DNA from: Halobacillus ihumii | GTDB lineage: Bacteria; Bacillota; Bacilli; Bacillales; Halobacillaceae | DNA length: 64,000 nt | Assembly (NCBI RefSeq): GCF_902726645.1 | Contig: NZ_CACVAO010000001.1 | Span: 1,426,001-1,490,000 of the forward strand | Direction of reading: 5' to 3' | Part shown: one piece after another, positions 50,663-59,190 of the stretch | How the letters are laid out: every line of letters begins with the position of its first letter | How positions within the stretch are numbered: the stretch's first letter is position 1 | Notes under the pieces: generated by a model | Told to the model about the DNA's origin: nothing | The model's input: only the letters and a program-made list of their open reading frames with translations | Database searches by the model: none | Translations under genes and position numbers: made by a program

Positions 50663-50934
50663 CCTGGCGTTAAGGCAGTATCCAATCGAGTTAGGGCGTT
50701 ATCCCTCCTCGATAGGTCGCTATCCCTCGGCGTTAGGACGCTATCCCCTCTCGATAAGTCGCTATCCCTCAGCGTTAGGACGCTATCCTCTCATGGTTAG
50801 CCGCTATTCCCCGCGTAGAGCGCACACCCCCTCACGCTAAATCGCTATCCCTCAGTGTTAGGACGCTATCCCCTCTCGATAAGTCGCTATCCCTCAGCGT
50901 TAGGACACTATCTCTTCTCGATAAGCCACACCCC
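50663..50934. repeat. Array E: thirteen 21-nt units of two alternating types
   Basis: Type 1 centres on GCGTTAGGACGCTATCC and type 2 on CTCGATAAGTCGCTATCC. They alternate 1-2-1-2 over much of the array. Ten units are exactly 21 nt; units 7-9 are 22, 20 and 20. The array lies between fabZ (3' end) and aprX (5' end). The frames of 84 and 91 codons crossing it are artefacts of the period. The left part of the gap (50423-50662) shows no gene. Confidence 0.93.
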
Positions 50935-50956
50935 TCTCAACCATTCAAGGACCAAT

Positions 50957-50983
50957 AAAAAAACCGCCCCAGCAGGACGGTTT
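50957..50983 (-). terminator. Terminator of fabZ
   Basis: AAACCGTCC, loop, GGGCGGTTT on the minus strand followed by TTTTATTGG; it is 9 nt beyond the stop. Confidence 0.85.
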
Positions 50984-50991
50984 CTCATTTA

Positions 50992-51414
50992 TTATTTAAG
51001 AGCAAACATGATTTCCGCTTCACAAGCGGTTTCGCCGTCTACGGTAGCGAGAGCTTTCCCTTTGCCCATCGGTCCTTTGAGGCGAACGATTTCAACTTCC
51101 AATTTAAGACGATCTCCTGGTTTGACTTGACGCTTGAAGCGGCATTTGTCGATTCCAGTGAAAAAGGCGAGTTTGCCTTGATTGTCTTCTTTTTTCAACA
51201 TCGCGACAGCCCCCATCTGTGCAAGGGCTTCGGTAATAAGCACACCAGGCATGACAGGGTAATCGGGAAAATGGCCCTGGAAGAAAGGCTCGTTGACGGT
51301 GACGTTTTTATAACCGACGGCGCGCTTGCCTTCCTCTATTTCTTCCACCTGATCAATCAGCAAAAATGGATAGCGGTGCGGGATGATTTCTTTAATCGCT
51401 TGAATATCTAACAT
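50992..51414 (-). CDS. fabZ: 3-hydroxyacyl-ACP dehydratase
   Basis: A hot-dog-fold enzyme of type II fatty acid synthesis. Starts [21 protein letters not shown]. The catalytic His is in [16 protein letters not shown] and the Glu in [12 protein letters not shown]; 140 aa is the normal length. The frame extends upstream to 51561, but AAAGGAG seven nt before the ATG at 51414 and homology set the start. In Bacillus subtilis fabZ also lies near flhP/flhO/mbl; here several accessory genes have been inserted between them. Confidence 0.94.
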   Translation of the reverse strand: MLDIQAIKEIIPHRYPFLLIDQVEEIEEGKRAVGYKNVTVNEPFFQGHFPDYPVMPGVLITEALAQMGAVAMLKKEDNQGKLAFFTGIDKCRFKRQVKPGDRLKLEVEIVRLKGPMGKGKALATVDGETACEAEIMFALK

Positions 51415-51505
51415 AGGAATACTCCTTTCAGTACAAACTATACCTATTATAATAGTATCCACCACTTTCGACAAAACTTTCTTGAGGGTGAAAGGAGGAA
51501 TCCCC

Positions 51506-51658
51506 ATGCTTTGGACGATTATTATCATTTTACTGGCTTTTTGGCTGATTGGTGTGATCATTGATATCGCTGGCGGGTTAATTCATTTGCTGTTGATTGC
51601 GGCGATTATTTTTCTCGTTGTTCGCTTGTTCCGCAGAAGCGGCCGGCCGCGCGATTAA
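51506..51658 (+). CDS. Lmo0937/DUF5670-type 50-aa membrane protein
   Basis: From the ATG at 51506, seven nt after AAAGGAGGA, it reads [50 protein letters not shown]. It has two helices with the conserved centre (I/V)GGxLIHLLL, the signature of the lmo0937 family of small envelope-stress proteins. It is divergent from fabZ, with 91 nt between the starts. The role is unknown. Confidence 0.8.
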   Translation: MLWTIIIILLAFWLIGVIIDIAGGLIHLLLIAAIIFLVVRLFRRSGRPRD

Positions 51659-51748
51659 GATCGCTGGTACTATGGATCAAGTAATGATAGCTCGTGTTTT
51701 GCTCATGAAGTTAATTGCACATTTGCCGTCCACACAACCTCCCCAAGG

Positions 51749-52825
51749 CTAAGAAGTCAGCTGGCGGTTGCTGGTAAACCGTTGCCCCGCTCCTCCGTCT
51801 TCCTGATATCGGCCAATTTCTTTCACACGGATGCTCGGAGTCAGCCAGAACGTGTACCAAGATCCTTCTTTAATGATCGGGTCAAAGTCGAACAGGTCGA
51901 AGCGGCACGTTTCGGCTAGATCATTGAGTTCATCTGTATTCGGCAGGGCGAATAAGTTCGAATGGGCGACGAAAAAGCTGTTAAACGCTGAAGAGAACTC
52001 TTCCCCATGCTGTGTTTCATTTACTGGTGTGACTACTGAGATCAAACCGTCTTTATTGAGGTAACTGTACAAATGATTCAGCAGCTGCTCACGTACGTTT
52101 GGTTGAATATAGTGAAATACATTGTGCAGCAAAATCACGTCAACACCATCTTCTTGCGGGGTCCAGTCCATCACATCCGCTACTTCAAAGCTGAGATTCG
52201 GATAGCCCTCTGCTAACTCGCGGGCACGCTCCACGACGTCTTGATTGAGATCAACACCGATCATTTGAACGTTTGGGTATGTCTCGGCTAGTTTTCGCAA
52301 ATACCCCCCATGGCCGCAGCCCAGATCAACGATCGTGTCTAGCTCCCTGTCGTGTATCATCTTTTTTATTTTATTAATCGAAAAGTTCTCGAGCAGTGCT
52401 GATGTTTCGGCCACTACTTCACCGTGGCGTTCATGGTCGAAGTAGGCGCGTTGATTGGTTCTCATGTAATCCGGATAGTTGAGGAGTGTCGGCATGTGGA
52501 GTTCCATGACTTCCTTCAACAGGGCTTTCACACCGGTGGAGGCGTTGTCGCCCATCAGTGAGGCACAGCGTTTCTTGGAGGTTCGGAAGCGATGGTTGGG
52601 GCGTTTCTTCAAATGTTTCACGGCAACTCCGACGCGGACCCAGGATGAGAGCAGGTCATATGGATAGCCGGTCTCATCGCTAACGTCGGCGATAGTTTTC
52701 GCTTTGGCGAAATCGTCAAACAGGCCGAGTTCTGCCCCTACATAGGCATGCCACCCTGGTAAAAATGACTCGTTTTTCTTCATCCATTTTCTCGCTTGCA
52801 TCGCGGTAACCCATTCGTTCATCAT
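51749..52825 (-). CDS. Class I SAM-dependent methyltransferase (O-methyltransferase-like)
   Basis: An N-terminal helical/winged region (ADVSDETGYPYDLLSSWVRVGVAV) of the kind used for dimerisation in O-methyltransferases, then a Rossmann domain. The motifs are IVDLGCGHGGYLRKLAE, IGVDLNQDVVERARE, EVADVMDWTP and ILLHNVFHYI. The ATG at 52825 (MMNEWV) lies one base after the monooxygenase TGA and has AAGGGAAGGTG upstream, so the two genes are coupled; the longer frame to 52876 is not needed. It probably methylates the hydroxyl group introduced by its partner on an aromatic, quinone or polyketide compound. The substrate is unknown. Confidence 0.85.
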   Translation of the reverse strand: MMNEWVTAMQARKWMKKNESFLPGWHAYVGAELGLFDDFAKAKTIADVSDETGYPYDLLSSWVRVGVAVKHLKKRPNHRFRTSKKRCASLMGDNASTGVKALLKEVMELHMPTLLNYPDYMRTNQRAYFDHERHGEVVAETSALLENFSINKIKKMIHDRELDTIVDLGCGHGGYLRKLAETYPNVQMIGVDLNQDVVERARELAEGYPNLSFEVADVMDWTPQEDGVDVILLHNVFHYIQPNVREQLLNHLYSYLNKDGLISVVTPVNETQHGEEFSSAFNSFFVAHSNLFALPNTDELNDLAETCRFDLFDFDPIIKEGSWYTFWLTPSIRVKEIGRYQEDGGAGQRFTSNRQLTS

Positions 52826-52826
52826 G

Positions 52827-54155
52827 TCACACCTTCCCTTTCTGTGATGTTCTCCACGGGTAATCCTCCGCTTCACTGAACAGAAATTGCTGTTGCTTGC
52901 GATCGCTCACCTTTTTCCTGCGGGCGGGAAGGATACTCCCTTGGATCGCCCGGTCAACCAACGTAAACGGCCATTTTCCGAGACCTGATATGTTTAACAT
53001 TTGCTTGACGTGAAGTTCGTCATCGTCATACATCCGCTGCATCGCACGCATGCGAATGCTGCGCCACCACTCATACGGGACCGAGTATACGAATGCCGAC
53101 AGATGACTGAGGTTTAACAAAAATTCCACTCGCGGCTTGCGGACATCTTCATAATAGTGCAGATGCTTATGGAATGGTTCTCCTTGCTCCTTGCACCAGG
53201 CGAGCAATTCGCCGAGCACATCAGCGTCCTGAATGGCGAGATTCATCCCTTCCCCGGCCATCGGATGTACCGTATGAGCCGCATCGCCGATTAAGGCCAG
53301 ATTGCCTCTGTAATAGGAGTCCACGTGGTACGTAAACGGGATCATCAGCTGCACAGCCTTCCAATCCTGAATGGCTCGTACACCTTCTGATAACTCCGGC
53401 TCTAATTCACTGTATGCCTGGTAGAGATAGGACAGACCTCGCTCTTTGAATTGCTTGAACGTGCCTGCTTTAATGAGGTAAACCGTTCGTACTTGCTGAT
53501 CAGGAAGCGGGAAAAGTCCGAGAAATTGGTCCGCAGTCGTAATCATTTTTCCTTTTGTAAAATCGCAGGGGCGCGGGATGGTCACTGTGAGAAAATGATG
53601 GTTGTAGTCACGTCGCTTCACACGCACATTCATTTCCTCACGAGTAGGAGAACTGCGACCCTCTGCCCCGATATACACATCCGCTTCGATATATTGAATT
53701 GATTTCTTTTGTCTCACTTTAGCCATGCCATTTTCAAACCCGAGAAACCGCGTGCCAGCTAAGTAGTGGAAATGCTCAGCATAAGCTGTACCTTTTTCCC
53801 GCAAAATATCCTTTGTCGTTTCATGAGGTACCATGAGCGAATGATCATACTTGCTGGCCACCCGGCTATAATTGAGCTCTGTTAATTGAATCTCACGAGG
53901 GCGGGCATGCGCTTGCCGCTCCACTTCAAGAAACCGCAGTTGATCGATCACATGACCGCTCGCCTCCGTTTCCGCCAGCACATCAAGCCGATCTAAGATC
54001 GCAAGCGTCTTCGGCTGCAGCAGCTCCCCTTTATAAGCCGACGATTTTTTCGCAAGCTGCTCGACCACCGTGACATGAACGCCCCGACTCGCCAATTTGA
54101 CAGCCAGAGCCAGTCCGCCTACTCCACCGCCAGCAATGAATACGTCTGTCTTCAC
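52827..54155 (-). CDS. FAD-dependent aromatic monooxygenase (UbiH/PHBH-like)
   Basis: Group A flavoprotein monooxygenase of 442 aa. GGGVGGLALAVKLASRGVHVTVVE is the FAD fold. The GD motif is LALIGDAAHTVHPMAGEGMNLAIQDA, and the VYIGAEGRSSPTREE segment matches the DG-type motif. The frame opens at a GTG (54164), but GGGAGG is correctly spaced for the GTG at 54155, giving MKTDVFIAGGG. It is coupled to a methyltransferase, so the pair may carry out hydroxylation then O-methylation in a quinone-like or secondary metabolite pathway. No synthase lies nearby. Confidence 0.87.
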   Translation of the reverse strand: MKTDVFIAGGGVGGLALAVKLASRGVHVTVVEQLAKKSSAYKGELLQPKTLAILDRLDVLAETEASGHVIDQLRFLEVERQAHARPREIQLTELNYSRVASKYDHSLMVPHETTKDILREKGTAYAEHFHYLAGTRFLGFENGMAKVRQKKSIQYIEADVYIGAEGRSSPTREEMNVRVKRRDYNHHFLTVTIPRPCDFTKGKMITTADQFLGLFPLPDQQVRTVYLIKAGTFKQFKERGLSYLYQAYSELEPELSEGVRAIQDWKAVQLMIPFTYHVDSYYRGNLALIGDAAHTVHPMAGEGMNLAIQDADVLGELLAWCKEQGEPFHKHLHYYEDVRKPRVEFLLNLSHLSAFVYSVPYEWWRSIRMRAMQRMYDDDELHVKQMLNISGLGKWPFTLVDRAIQGSILPARRKKVSDRKQQQFLFSEAEDYPWRTSQKGKV

Positions 54156-54244
54156 AAATCGCACCCTCCCTGAATCCTTCTATAACAAATTCATTCCACA
54201 AATTGGTCAAAAGAAAACCTTTCTGCAGCCGGCTGAACTCTGCC

Positions 54245-54411
54245 CGTTTGCGTTAGAGGACAATCATTCCTTGTTAGGAACAATGCTCTCGAGCACGGGA
54301 ACAATCATTGTTCGTTGCAGGACAATCACGCTGAGAACAGGAACAATCGCCGACCGTTAGGAAACAATCTTGCAGCAATCAATAACAATCGGCAACCGCT
54401 ATAGGCCATCC
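54245..54411. repeat. Array F: eight 21-nt units ending GGAACAATC
   Basis: Seven units of 21 nt and one of 20 nt, for example GCGTTAGAGGACAATC, GAGAACAGGAACAATC and GACCGTTAGGAAACAATC. It is the same sub-type as array D, 18 kb away. It lies in the divergent gap between the monooxygenase gene and the secreted protein at 54.5 kb. Confidence 0.9.
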
Positions 54412-54512
54412 TACCGCAGCCGAACCCAATCATCTGAAATTCTTCTAAGAATAACCATCAAACCTTGGCAAATAATAACGAAGAAGAAAAAATCGCGAAG
54501 GAGGCCATACGA

Positions 54513-55292
54513 ATGAACAAACTAATCGTTAACATCGCCCTTATCCTTTTGTTAGCAAGCGTCAGCCTCGGGATCGGTTCAACGGCACACGCTGAATCGT
54601 CCAAAGAACAGGCCTTAAACGCTGTTGAGCAATTTCTCAATGCTCAGAAAAATTGTGATGCTGAGGAAATGATGAAAACATCTGAACACTCTCAAAAGAT
54701 CAGTAATGTTAAAGAATTTTATACTGGATTTTGTAAAGCCCACCCACTGGAGCATGCAGAAATTACTGACTTGAACATGGTGAATGATACGACAGCCATT
54801 GTCTCGACTCACTCCACCTATGAAGACTTAATCGCAGTCGGAACAAACCCTGTCATCAAAATAGAGGGACAGTGGAAAATCATTAGAGGTGTGTACGGTC
54901 CAGGATACGTCGAATTCCCTGACAAATCGAACCGCAGAGTAACCGAAGATAAAGTCAGGCAGGCCATTGAAGATTTTTCAAAAGCCGTCAACTCTGGCGA
55001 TGTCAAATCCATGAAAAAATATTTGAAGCCTTTATCTCAATCAGACAAAGCCCAACTCGATAAACATCTCAGGGCTATTTCCGAAGGACCTGTCCCAGAA
55101 GTAACAGCACTCGGCGTCAGAAAGATTTCTGATTCAGCAGCCATGGCTCAAATTGAAAAGAAATACGAACATTTCCGCTCCACGAGCAACGTCCTCATTT
55201 GTAAGGAGGATGGACAGTGGAAGGTTGTCTTTGGCGGTCATCTTCAAAACGCCATGATTCCTACAAGTGACGAAGTTGTTGAAGTGAAATAG
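54513..55292 (+). CDS. Secreted protein with two NTF2-like domains
   Basis: A 259-aa protein with a signal peptide (KLIVNIALILLLASVSLGIGSTAHA, cleavage after AHA). Two domains of similar plan follow: A(V/I)E.FL.A...CDAEEMMKTS...IEGQWKIIRGV and AIEDFSKAVNSGDVKSMKKYL...CKEDGQWKVVFGG. This is the SnoaL/DUF4878-type cone fold seen in many extracytoplasmic Bacillus proteins. The frame opens at 54465, but AAGGAGG before the ATG at 54513 sets the start. It has a strong terminator and no operon partner. The ligand and role are unknown. Confidence 0.75.
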   Translation: MNKLIVNIALILLLASVSLGIGSTAHAESSKEQALNAVEQFLNAQKNCDAEEMMKTSEHSQKISNVKEFYTGFCKAHPLEHAEITDLNMVNDTTAIVSTHSTYEDLIAVGTNPVIKIEGQWKIIRGVYGPGYVEFPDKSNRRVTEDKVRQAIEDFSKAVNSGDVKSMKKYLKPLSQSDKAQLDKHLRAISEGPVPEVTALGVRKISDSAAMAQIEKKYEHFRSTSNVLICKEDGQWKVVFGGHLQNAMIPTSDEVVEVK

Positions 55293-55316
55293 AGATCTTT
55301 ATAGAGAGACCAAAAA

Positions 55317-55344
55317 AACGCACGAGCTAGAAAGCTCGTGCGTT
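55317..55344. terminator. Bidirectional terminator
   Basis: A perfect 12-bp stem (AACGCACGAGCT/AGCTCGTGCGTT) with a 4-nt loop, A-run on one side and CTATTT on the other. It lies between convergent genes ending at 55292 and 55387. Confidence 0.88.
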
Positions 55345-55386
55345 CTATTTACAGCAGTCTCATCATAAAATAATGAGGACAACCAT

Positions 55387-55650
55387 CTATTCCTTTTTCA
55401 TAACAAGATTCCAAATCCGCTCCCACGTTGACCAATCCAGCGCATCGAGCGGATTTCCATCACCGATGACACCATAGCCGACGACAAGTCCGATCAGCAG
55501 GGCTAGAACACTAAGGACAAGCACAATCACAAGGCGCAGCCATATCGGCAAAATCCGGCGGCGTGTCTTCCTTGATGTCTTTTTCTTTCCTTCTTTGTGC
55601 TGTTTGCGCAATGGTTTCTTCTCTTGTTGTTTTGCTTCTTTTGTCGCCAT
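55387..55650 (-). CDS. EpuA-family small membrane protein (annotated in places as RNA polymerase subunit beta)
   Basis: An 87-aa protein: a very basic N-terminus (KEAKQQEKKPLRKQHKEGKKK), one transmembrane helix (LRLVIVLVLSVLALLIGLVVGYGVIG) and a tail GDGNPLDALDWSTWERIWNL. The PIWLRL and GYGVIGDGNPLD segments are typical of the EpuA family (PF11772). It lies 19 nt downstream of flhP on the same strand, as in related Bacillaceae. The common name linking it to RNA polymerase is not supported by anything in the sequence. Confidence 0.82.
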   Translation of the reverse strand: MATKEAKQQEKKPLRKQHKEGKKKTSRKTRRRILPIWLRLVIVLVLSVLALLIGLVVGYGVIGDGNPLDALDWSTWERIWNLVMKKE

Positions 55651-55669
55651 AGTTGTCTAGCTCCTTACC

Positions 55670-56515
55670 TTATGACCTGAGCTGGCTGATGAGTCCCATC
55701 ATTTGATCGCTCGTGGAAATTGAGCGTGCATTGAATTGATAGGCACGCTGGGCCATCAGCATGTCTGTCATTTGTTTTGAAATATCTACGTTAGAAGTTT
55801 CGAGAGTACCGCTTTGTAATTGACCGTCCACGTTCTCGATAATCGCTTCACCTGCAAGGACGCCATCTGCAGGGAGAGAGAAGCGATTGTTTCCTGCTGA
55901 TTCAAGCACACGAGGACGGATAGCTTCTACGATCCCAAGCTGAGCTTCTACGGCTGTATTGCCATTTCGAGTCACGAGAATCGCACCATCTTCGCGGATT
56001 TCCATACCTTCCATATTGTCAGCCAGCTGAATCGGTTGTCCATCTTCACCTAAAACAGGCAGTCCATCAGCGTTAGCCAGGAGAACTTGTCCATTGCCTG
56101 CTGCGCTGAGGTAAAAGTTCCCAGATCGTGTGTACTGTGTTTCAAATCCGTTTTCTGTCGCTACTTGCAATTGAAACAGATGATTGTCTTCAAGTAAAGC
56201 GACATCCAATGCACGATCGGTTTTTTTCAAATTCCCCTGACTCAAATCGATATTCGTATGGGCAACCCTTGCACCTGATCCAACACGAATCCCGTCAGGC
56301 GTCAGCCTGTTTTGCGCTCCTGTCTCATCAGCCGCCTCTTCCTGCCCCTCAGTCACGAGATTATCGATTTGCTGAAACAATAACGAAGAGAAATCAGCTT
56401 GTCTGCTTTTATAACCCGGCGTGTTCGTGTTGGCCAGATTATGGCCGATAATATCAAGTTTATGTTGAATTTGCCCCATCGTTACGGAGGCCTGCATCAT
56501 CGTTCGATTCATCAA
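55670..56515 (-). CDS. flhP: Flagellar hook-basal body protein FlhP
   Basis: A rod/hook-family protein (FlgE/FlgF/FlgG homology) of 281 aa. The N-terminal motif IIGHNLANTNTPGYKSRQADF and the C-terminal helix GTLETSNVDISKQMTDMLMAQRAYQFNARSISTSDQM frame a central beta domain. Both ends are needed for assembly into the rod. It starts with TTG-ATG after AAAGGAG. It follows flhO by 55 nt, as in Bacillus, in the mbl-flhO-flhP group. Confidence 0.92.
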   Translation of the reverse strand: MMNRTMMQASVTMGQIQHKLDIIGHNLANTNTPGYKSRQADFSSLLFQQIDNLVTEGQEEAADETGAQNRLTPDGIRVGSGARVAHTNIDLSQGNLKKTDRALDVALLEDNHLFQLQVATENGFETQYTRSGNFYLSAAGNGQVLLANADGLPVLGEDGQPIQLADNMEGMEIREDGAILVTRNGNTAVEAQLGIVEAIRPRVLESAGNNRFSLPADGVLAGEAIIENVDGQLQSGTLETSNVDISKQMTDMLMAQRAYQFNARSISTSDQMMGLISQLRS

Positions 56516-56570
56516 GGCATTATTCTCCTTTACTTCAAGTCTTACATTCTACTAGTTTAAGAAATCCTGC

Positions 56571-57398
56571 CTAGCCTAATCTGGCTATCTCGGTAACGGT
56601 TTTCTGAAGACTCTGGTCATACGCCTTCAGCACACGCTGGTTCAATTCAAAGGAACGGTATGTATTCATCATTTCTGTCATAACTTGAGCCGGGTCTACA
56701 TTGGAACGTTCAAGAAAACCCTGTCTTATTGAAAAATTGACCTCTCCGCCTGCACGTGCATCCGCTAGTGGCGCGGCGTCTTCTCCAGGCGAGAATAGAC
56801 CACTTCCGACTTTTTCTAAGCTAAAGGAATCTGGACTGTAGGATAGGCCTAGCTGTGCAGTGACACCTGCTGCGATCAGAGTGCCATTTTCCCTAACGTC
56901 AAACTCCATGCCGTCCGTTTGGATCGGGTTGCCGGCATCATCGAGCACATAATAACCTTGAGTCGTCGTCAGGAAACCCTCACCATCAACGGTGAAATTA
57001 CCGTTTCTCGTATAACGCAGATTGCCTGCTTCATCCTGCACATTAAAAAATAGGGAGCCGTTCTCGTCTGGTAAATTGCCATTTAAGAGAGCCAGGTCTG
57101 TTTGGATCCCTGTCTCCCTTAAATCGCCCTGAGAGAATTTCGGTACTGTTTCCTGCATGTACACACCGGTATGAAGAGAGCCGATTGATTTCTCGGTTGG
57201 AAGAGTCAGTCCTCCATTACGTGTCGGAACGGTAGTTTGGTTCATTTGCTGAATTAATAATTCAGGAAAAGCACGCATCGTTCCCTGATCTGCTTTATAA
57301 CCTGGTGTATAAGCGTTGGCCAAGTTGTTCGACAATGTTTCCTGCATGCGCTGGTTTGCCATCATTCCCGAGGCTGCTGTATAAAATCCTCTCAACAA
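56571..57398 (-). CDS. flhO: Flagellar hook-basal body protein FlhO
   Basis: A 275-aa rod/hook-family protein: N-terminal LRGFYTAASGMMANQRMQETLSNNLANAYTPGYKAD and C-terminal GFLERSNVDPAQVMTEMMNTYRSFELNQRVLKAYDQSL are the flagellar basal-body rod signatures. A TTG start follows AAGGGAGAG. It lies 27 nt downstream of mbl and upstream of flhP. The order and lengths match Bacillus. Confidence 0.92.
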   Translation of the reverse strand: MLRGFYTAASGMMANQRMQETLSNNLANAYTPGYKADQGTMRAFPELLIQQMNQTTVPTRNGGLTLPTEKSIGSLHTGVYMQETVPKFSQGDLRETGIQTDLALLNGNLPDENGSLFFNVQDEAGNLRYTRNGNFTVDGEGFLTTTQGYYVLDDAGNPIQTDGMEFDVRENGTLIAAGVTAQLGLSYSPDSFSLEKVGSGLFSPGEDAAPLADARAGGEVNFSIRQGFLERSNVDPAQVMTEMMNTYRSFELNQRVLKAYDQSLQKTVTEIARLG

Positions 57399-57425
57399 GA
57401 CGATCTCTCCCTTACTAAAAGTTCC

Positions 57426-58427
57426 TTAGCTGATTTTATGACGAGTCACTTTGTCTATGTTTTCCAGCATGATTCCTGTCCCTTTGGCTACACAGTCCAT
57501 AGGATCTTCTGCGACAAAAACAGGAACTTTAAGCTCTTCTGCCAGCAGCTGATCAATGCCATGCACTAAGGCACCGCCGCCAGTCATGATGACACCTCTG
57601 TCAATAATGTCTGCTGACAGTTCTGGCGGTGTGCGCTCAAGGACTTGCTTCGCGGCCTGTACGATGGTCTGGACAGATTCGCGGAGGGAGGCCTCGATCT
57701 CTTCGGAATTCACCGTGATCGTACGCGGCAGTCCAGTCATCATATCACGACCGCGAATTTCGATTTCTTCCTTGCGTGCCCCTTTAAATACGGTCGCCAC
57801 ACTTATTTTAATCGTTTCAGCAGTCCGTTCGCCGATTAACAGCTTGTAATGTTTCTTAATGTAACTCAAAATGTCCTGGTCGAATTTGTCCCCCGCCATT
57901 TTAATGGAGGAAGCGGTCACGATATCCCCCATGGAAATAACAGCAACATCTGTCGTACCCCCGCCGATGTCCACGACCATATTCCCGCTCGGCTGGAATA
58001 TGTCCATGCCAGCGCCAATTGCCGCGACTTTTGGCTCTTCTTCAAGGTAAATCTTTTTACCGCCGGATTTTTCCGCTGCTTCTTTAATTGCTTTTTGCTC
58101 GACTTTCGTAATATTGGTCGGGCAGCAAATCAACATCCGAGGCTTGGATAAAAAGCCGCGCACGTTTGTTTTTTGAATAAAATGCTTGAGCATCGCTTCT
58201 GTGACATCAAAGTCAGCGATGACCCCGTCTTTCAATGGGCGAATCGCCTCGATGTTTCCTGGTGTGCGTCCCACCATTCGACGAGCTTCTTCTCCCACTT
58301 CAAGAACCTTGCCAGTATTTCTGTCCATCGCTACAACAGAGGGCTCATTTAACACAATGCCCTTCCCTTTTACATGAATAAGTACGTTCGCTGTTCCTAA
58401 GTCTATTCCGATATCTCTTGCAAACAT
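57426..58427 (-). CDS. mbl: MreB-like rod-shape protein Mbl
   Basis: A bacterial actin of 333 aa that guides side-wall peptidoglycan synthesis. The nucleotide motifs are DIGIDLGTANVLIHVKGKG (phosphate 1), VVDIGGGTTDVAVISMGDIV (phosphate 2) and GVIMTGGGALVHGIDQLLAEEL (adenosine). The frame extends to 58478, but MFARDIGIDLGT at 58427, with AGGGAGGAA upstream, is the conserved Mbl start. It lies between spoIIID and flhO, as in Bacillus. Confidence 0.95.
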   Translation of the reverse strand: MFARDIGIDLGTANVLIHVKGKGIVLNEPSVVAMDRNTGKVLEVGEEARRMVGRTPGNIEAIRPLKDGVIADFDVTEAMLKHFIQKTNVRGFLSKPRMLICCPTNITKVEQKAIKEAAEKSGGKKIYLEEEPKVAAIGAGMDIFQPSGNMVVDIGGGTTDVAVISMGDIVTASSIKMAGDKFDQDILSYIKKHYKLLIGERTAETIKISVATVFKGARKEEIEIRGRDMMTGLPRTITVNSEEIEASLRESVQTIVQAAKQVLERTPPELSADIIDRGVIMTGGGALVHGIDQLLAEELKVPVFVAEDPMDCVAKGTGIMLENIDKVTRHKIS

Positions 58428-58596
58428 CTTCGGTTGTTCCTCCCTATTTCTAAAAAACCTATTCGGTCCAAATTTCATTAAACATAAGCATATCTAATTC
58501 TATATTCTATCACAAAGTTACATAATTCGTCGCATTTCTCATGAAAAAAGTTCCATAACCATGAAGGATGATATAGGCGGGAGGTTGGATACACGT

Positions 58597-58875
58597 CTAG
58601 TGGGTTGGTTCTGCAGGTGCATCTTCGATAATGGTACGATATTTCATTCGTGTCGCTTCTCCTCCACGAAGATGCCTGATATCCTTATGATGATCGAGAA
58701 TCAGCTTAACTTGTTTGGCTAAATCCGCATTAATTTCGGGCAGACGCTCAGTCAAGTCTTTGTGTACCGTGCTTTTCGACACTCCAAATTCTTTCGCAAT
58801 CACTCTTACCGTCTTCTTCGTTTCGACAATATACTCCCCAATCTTGATCGTCCGTTCTTTGATGTAGTCATGCAC
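58597..58875 (-). CDS. spoIIID: Sporulation transcription factor SpoIIID
   Basis: A mother-cell DNA-binding protein. From the GTG at 58875 it reads MHDYIKERTIKIGEYIVETK, then KTVRVIAKEFGVSKSTVHKD with the helix-turn-helix, and DIRHLRGGEATRMKY. It is almost identical to Bacillus SpoIIID and about the same length (92 aa). AGGAGGCG upstream supports the GTG; the ten extra residues to 58905 are not homologous. It sits directly upstream of mbl, as expected. It works with sigma-E to activate and repress mother-cell genes. Confidence 0.96.
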   Translation of the reverse strand: MHDYIKERTIKIGEYIVETKKTVRVIAKEFGVSKSTVHKDLTERLPEINADLAKQVKLILDHHKDIRHLRGGEATRMKYRTIIEDAPAEPTH

Positions 58876-59155
58876 ATCACTCGCCTCCTGTGATTGACTA
58901 TCCAAGGGGTCGCTTCTCGAGACAAGTTTAGAGTTAGTGGGCGTTCTTCAGTGGTGTAAGTATTTCTCTAGTTGTGGCACCCTGGATGCTACCGACTGCT
59001 CGGTTATCCTCATTGTATTACTCGAACTTCTCAGATATGTCAAAAGGCGGGGGAGCATCCTTTTTTATTTCTTCAAACATGGGCGAGTGAATTGTTGCTG
59101 CCTGTACGGAACTTCATGATAAAGAATACACAGAATGGAACGTTGTTAGACATAA

Positions 59156-59188
59156 AAAAATGGAGGTTTTGAAAAAACCCCCATTTTT
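59156..59188 (-). terminator. Terminator of spoIIQ
   Basis: AAAAATGGGGGTTTT, loop, AAAACCTCCATTTTT on the minus strand (one mismatch), then TT. It lies directly after the spoIIQ stop. Confidence 0.85.
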
Positions 59189-59190
59189 GC

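Noticed and set aside
50586..51130. Two plus-strand frames of 84 and 91 codons upstream of and into fabZ
   Set aside because: The first is repeat-derived (array E) and the second runs antisense into fabZ; neither has a ribosome site.
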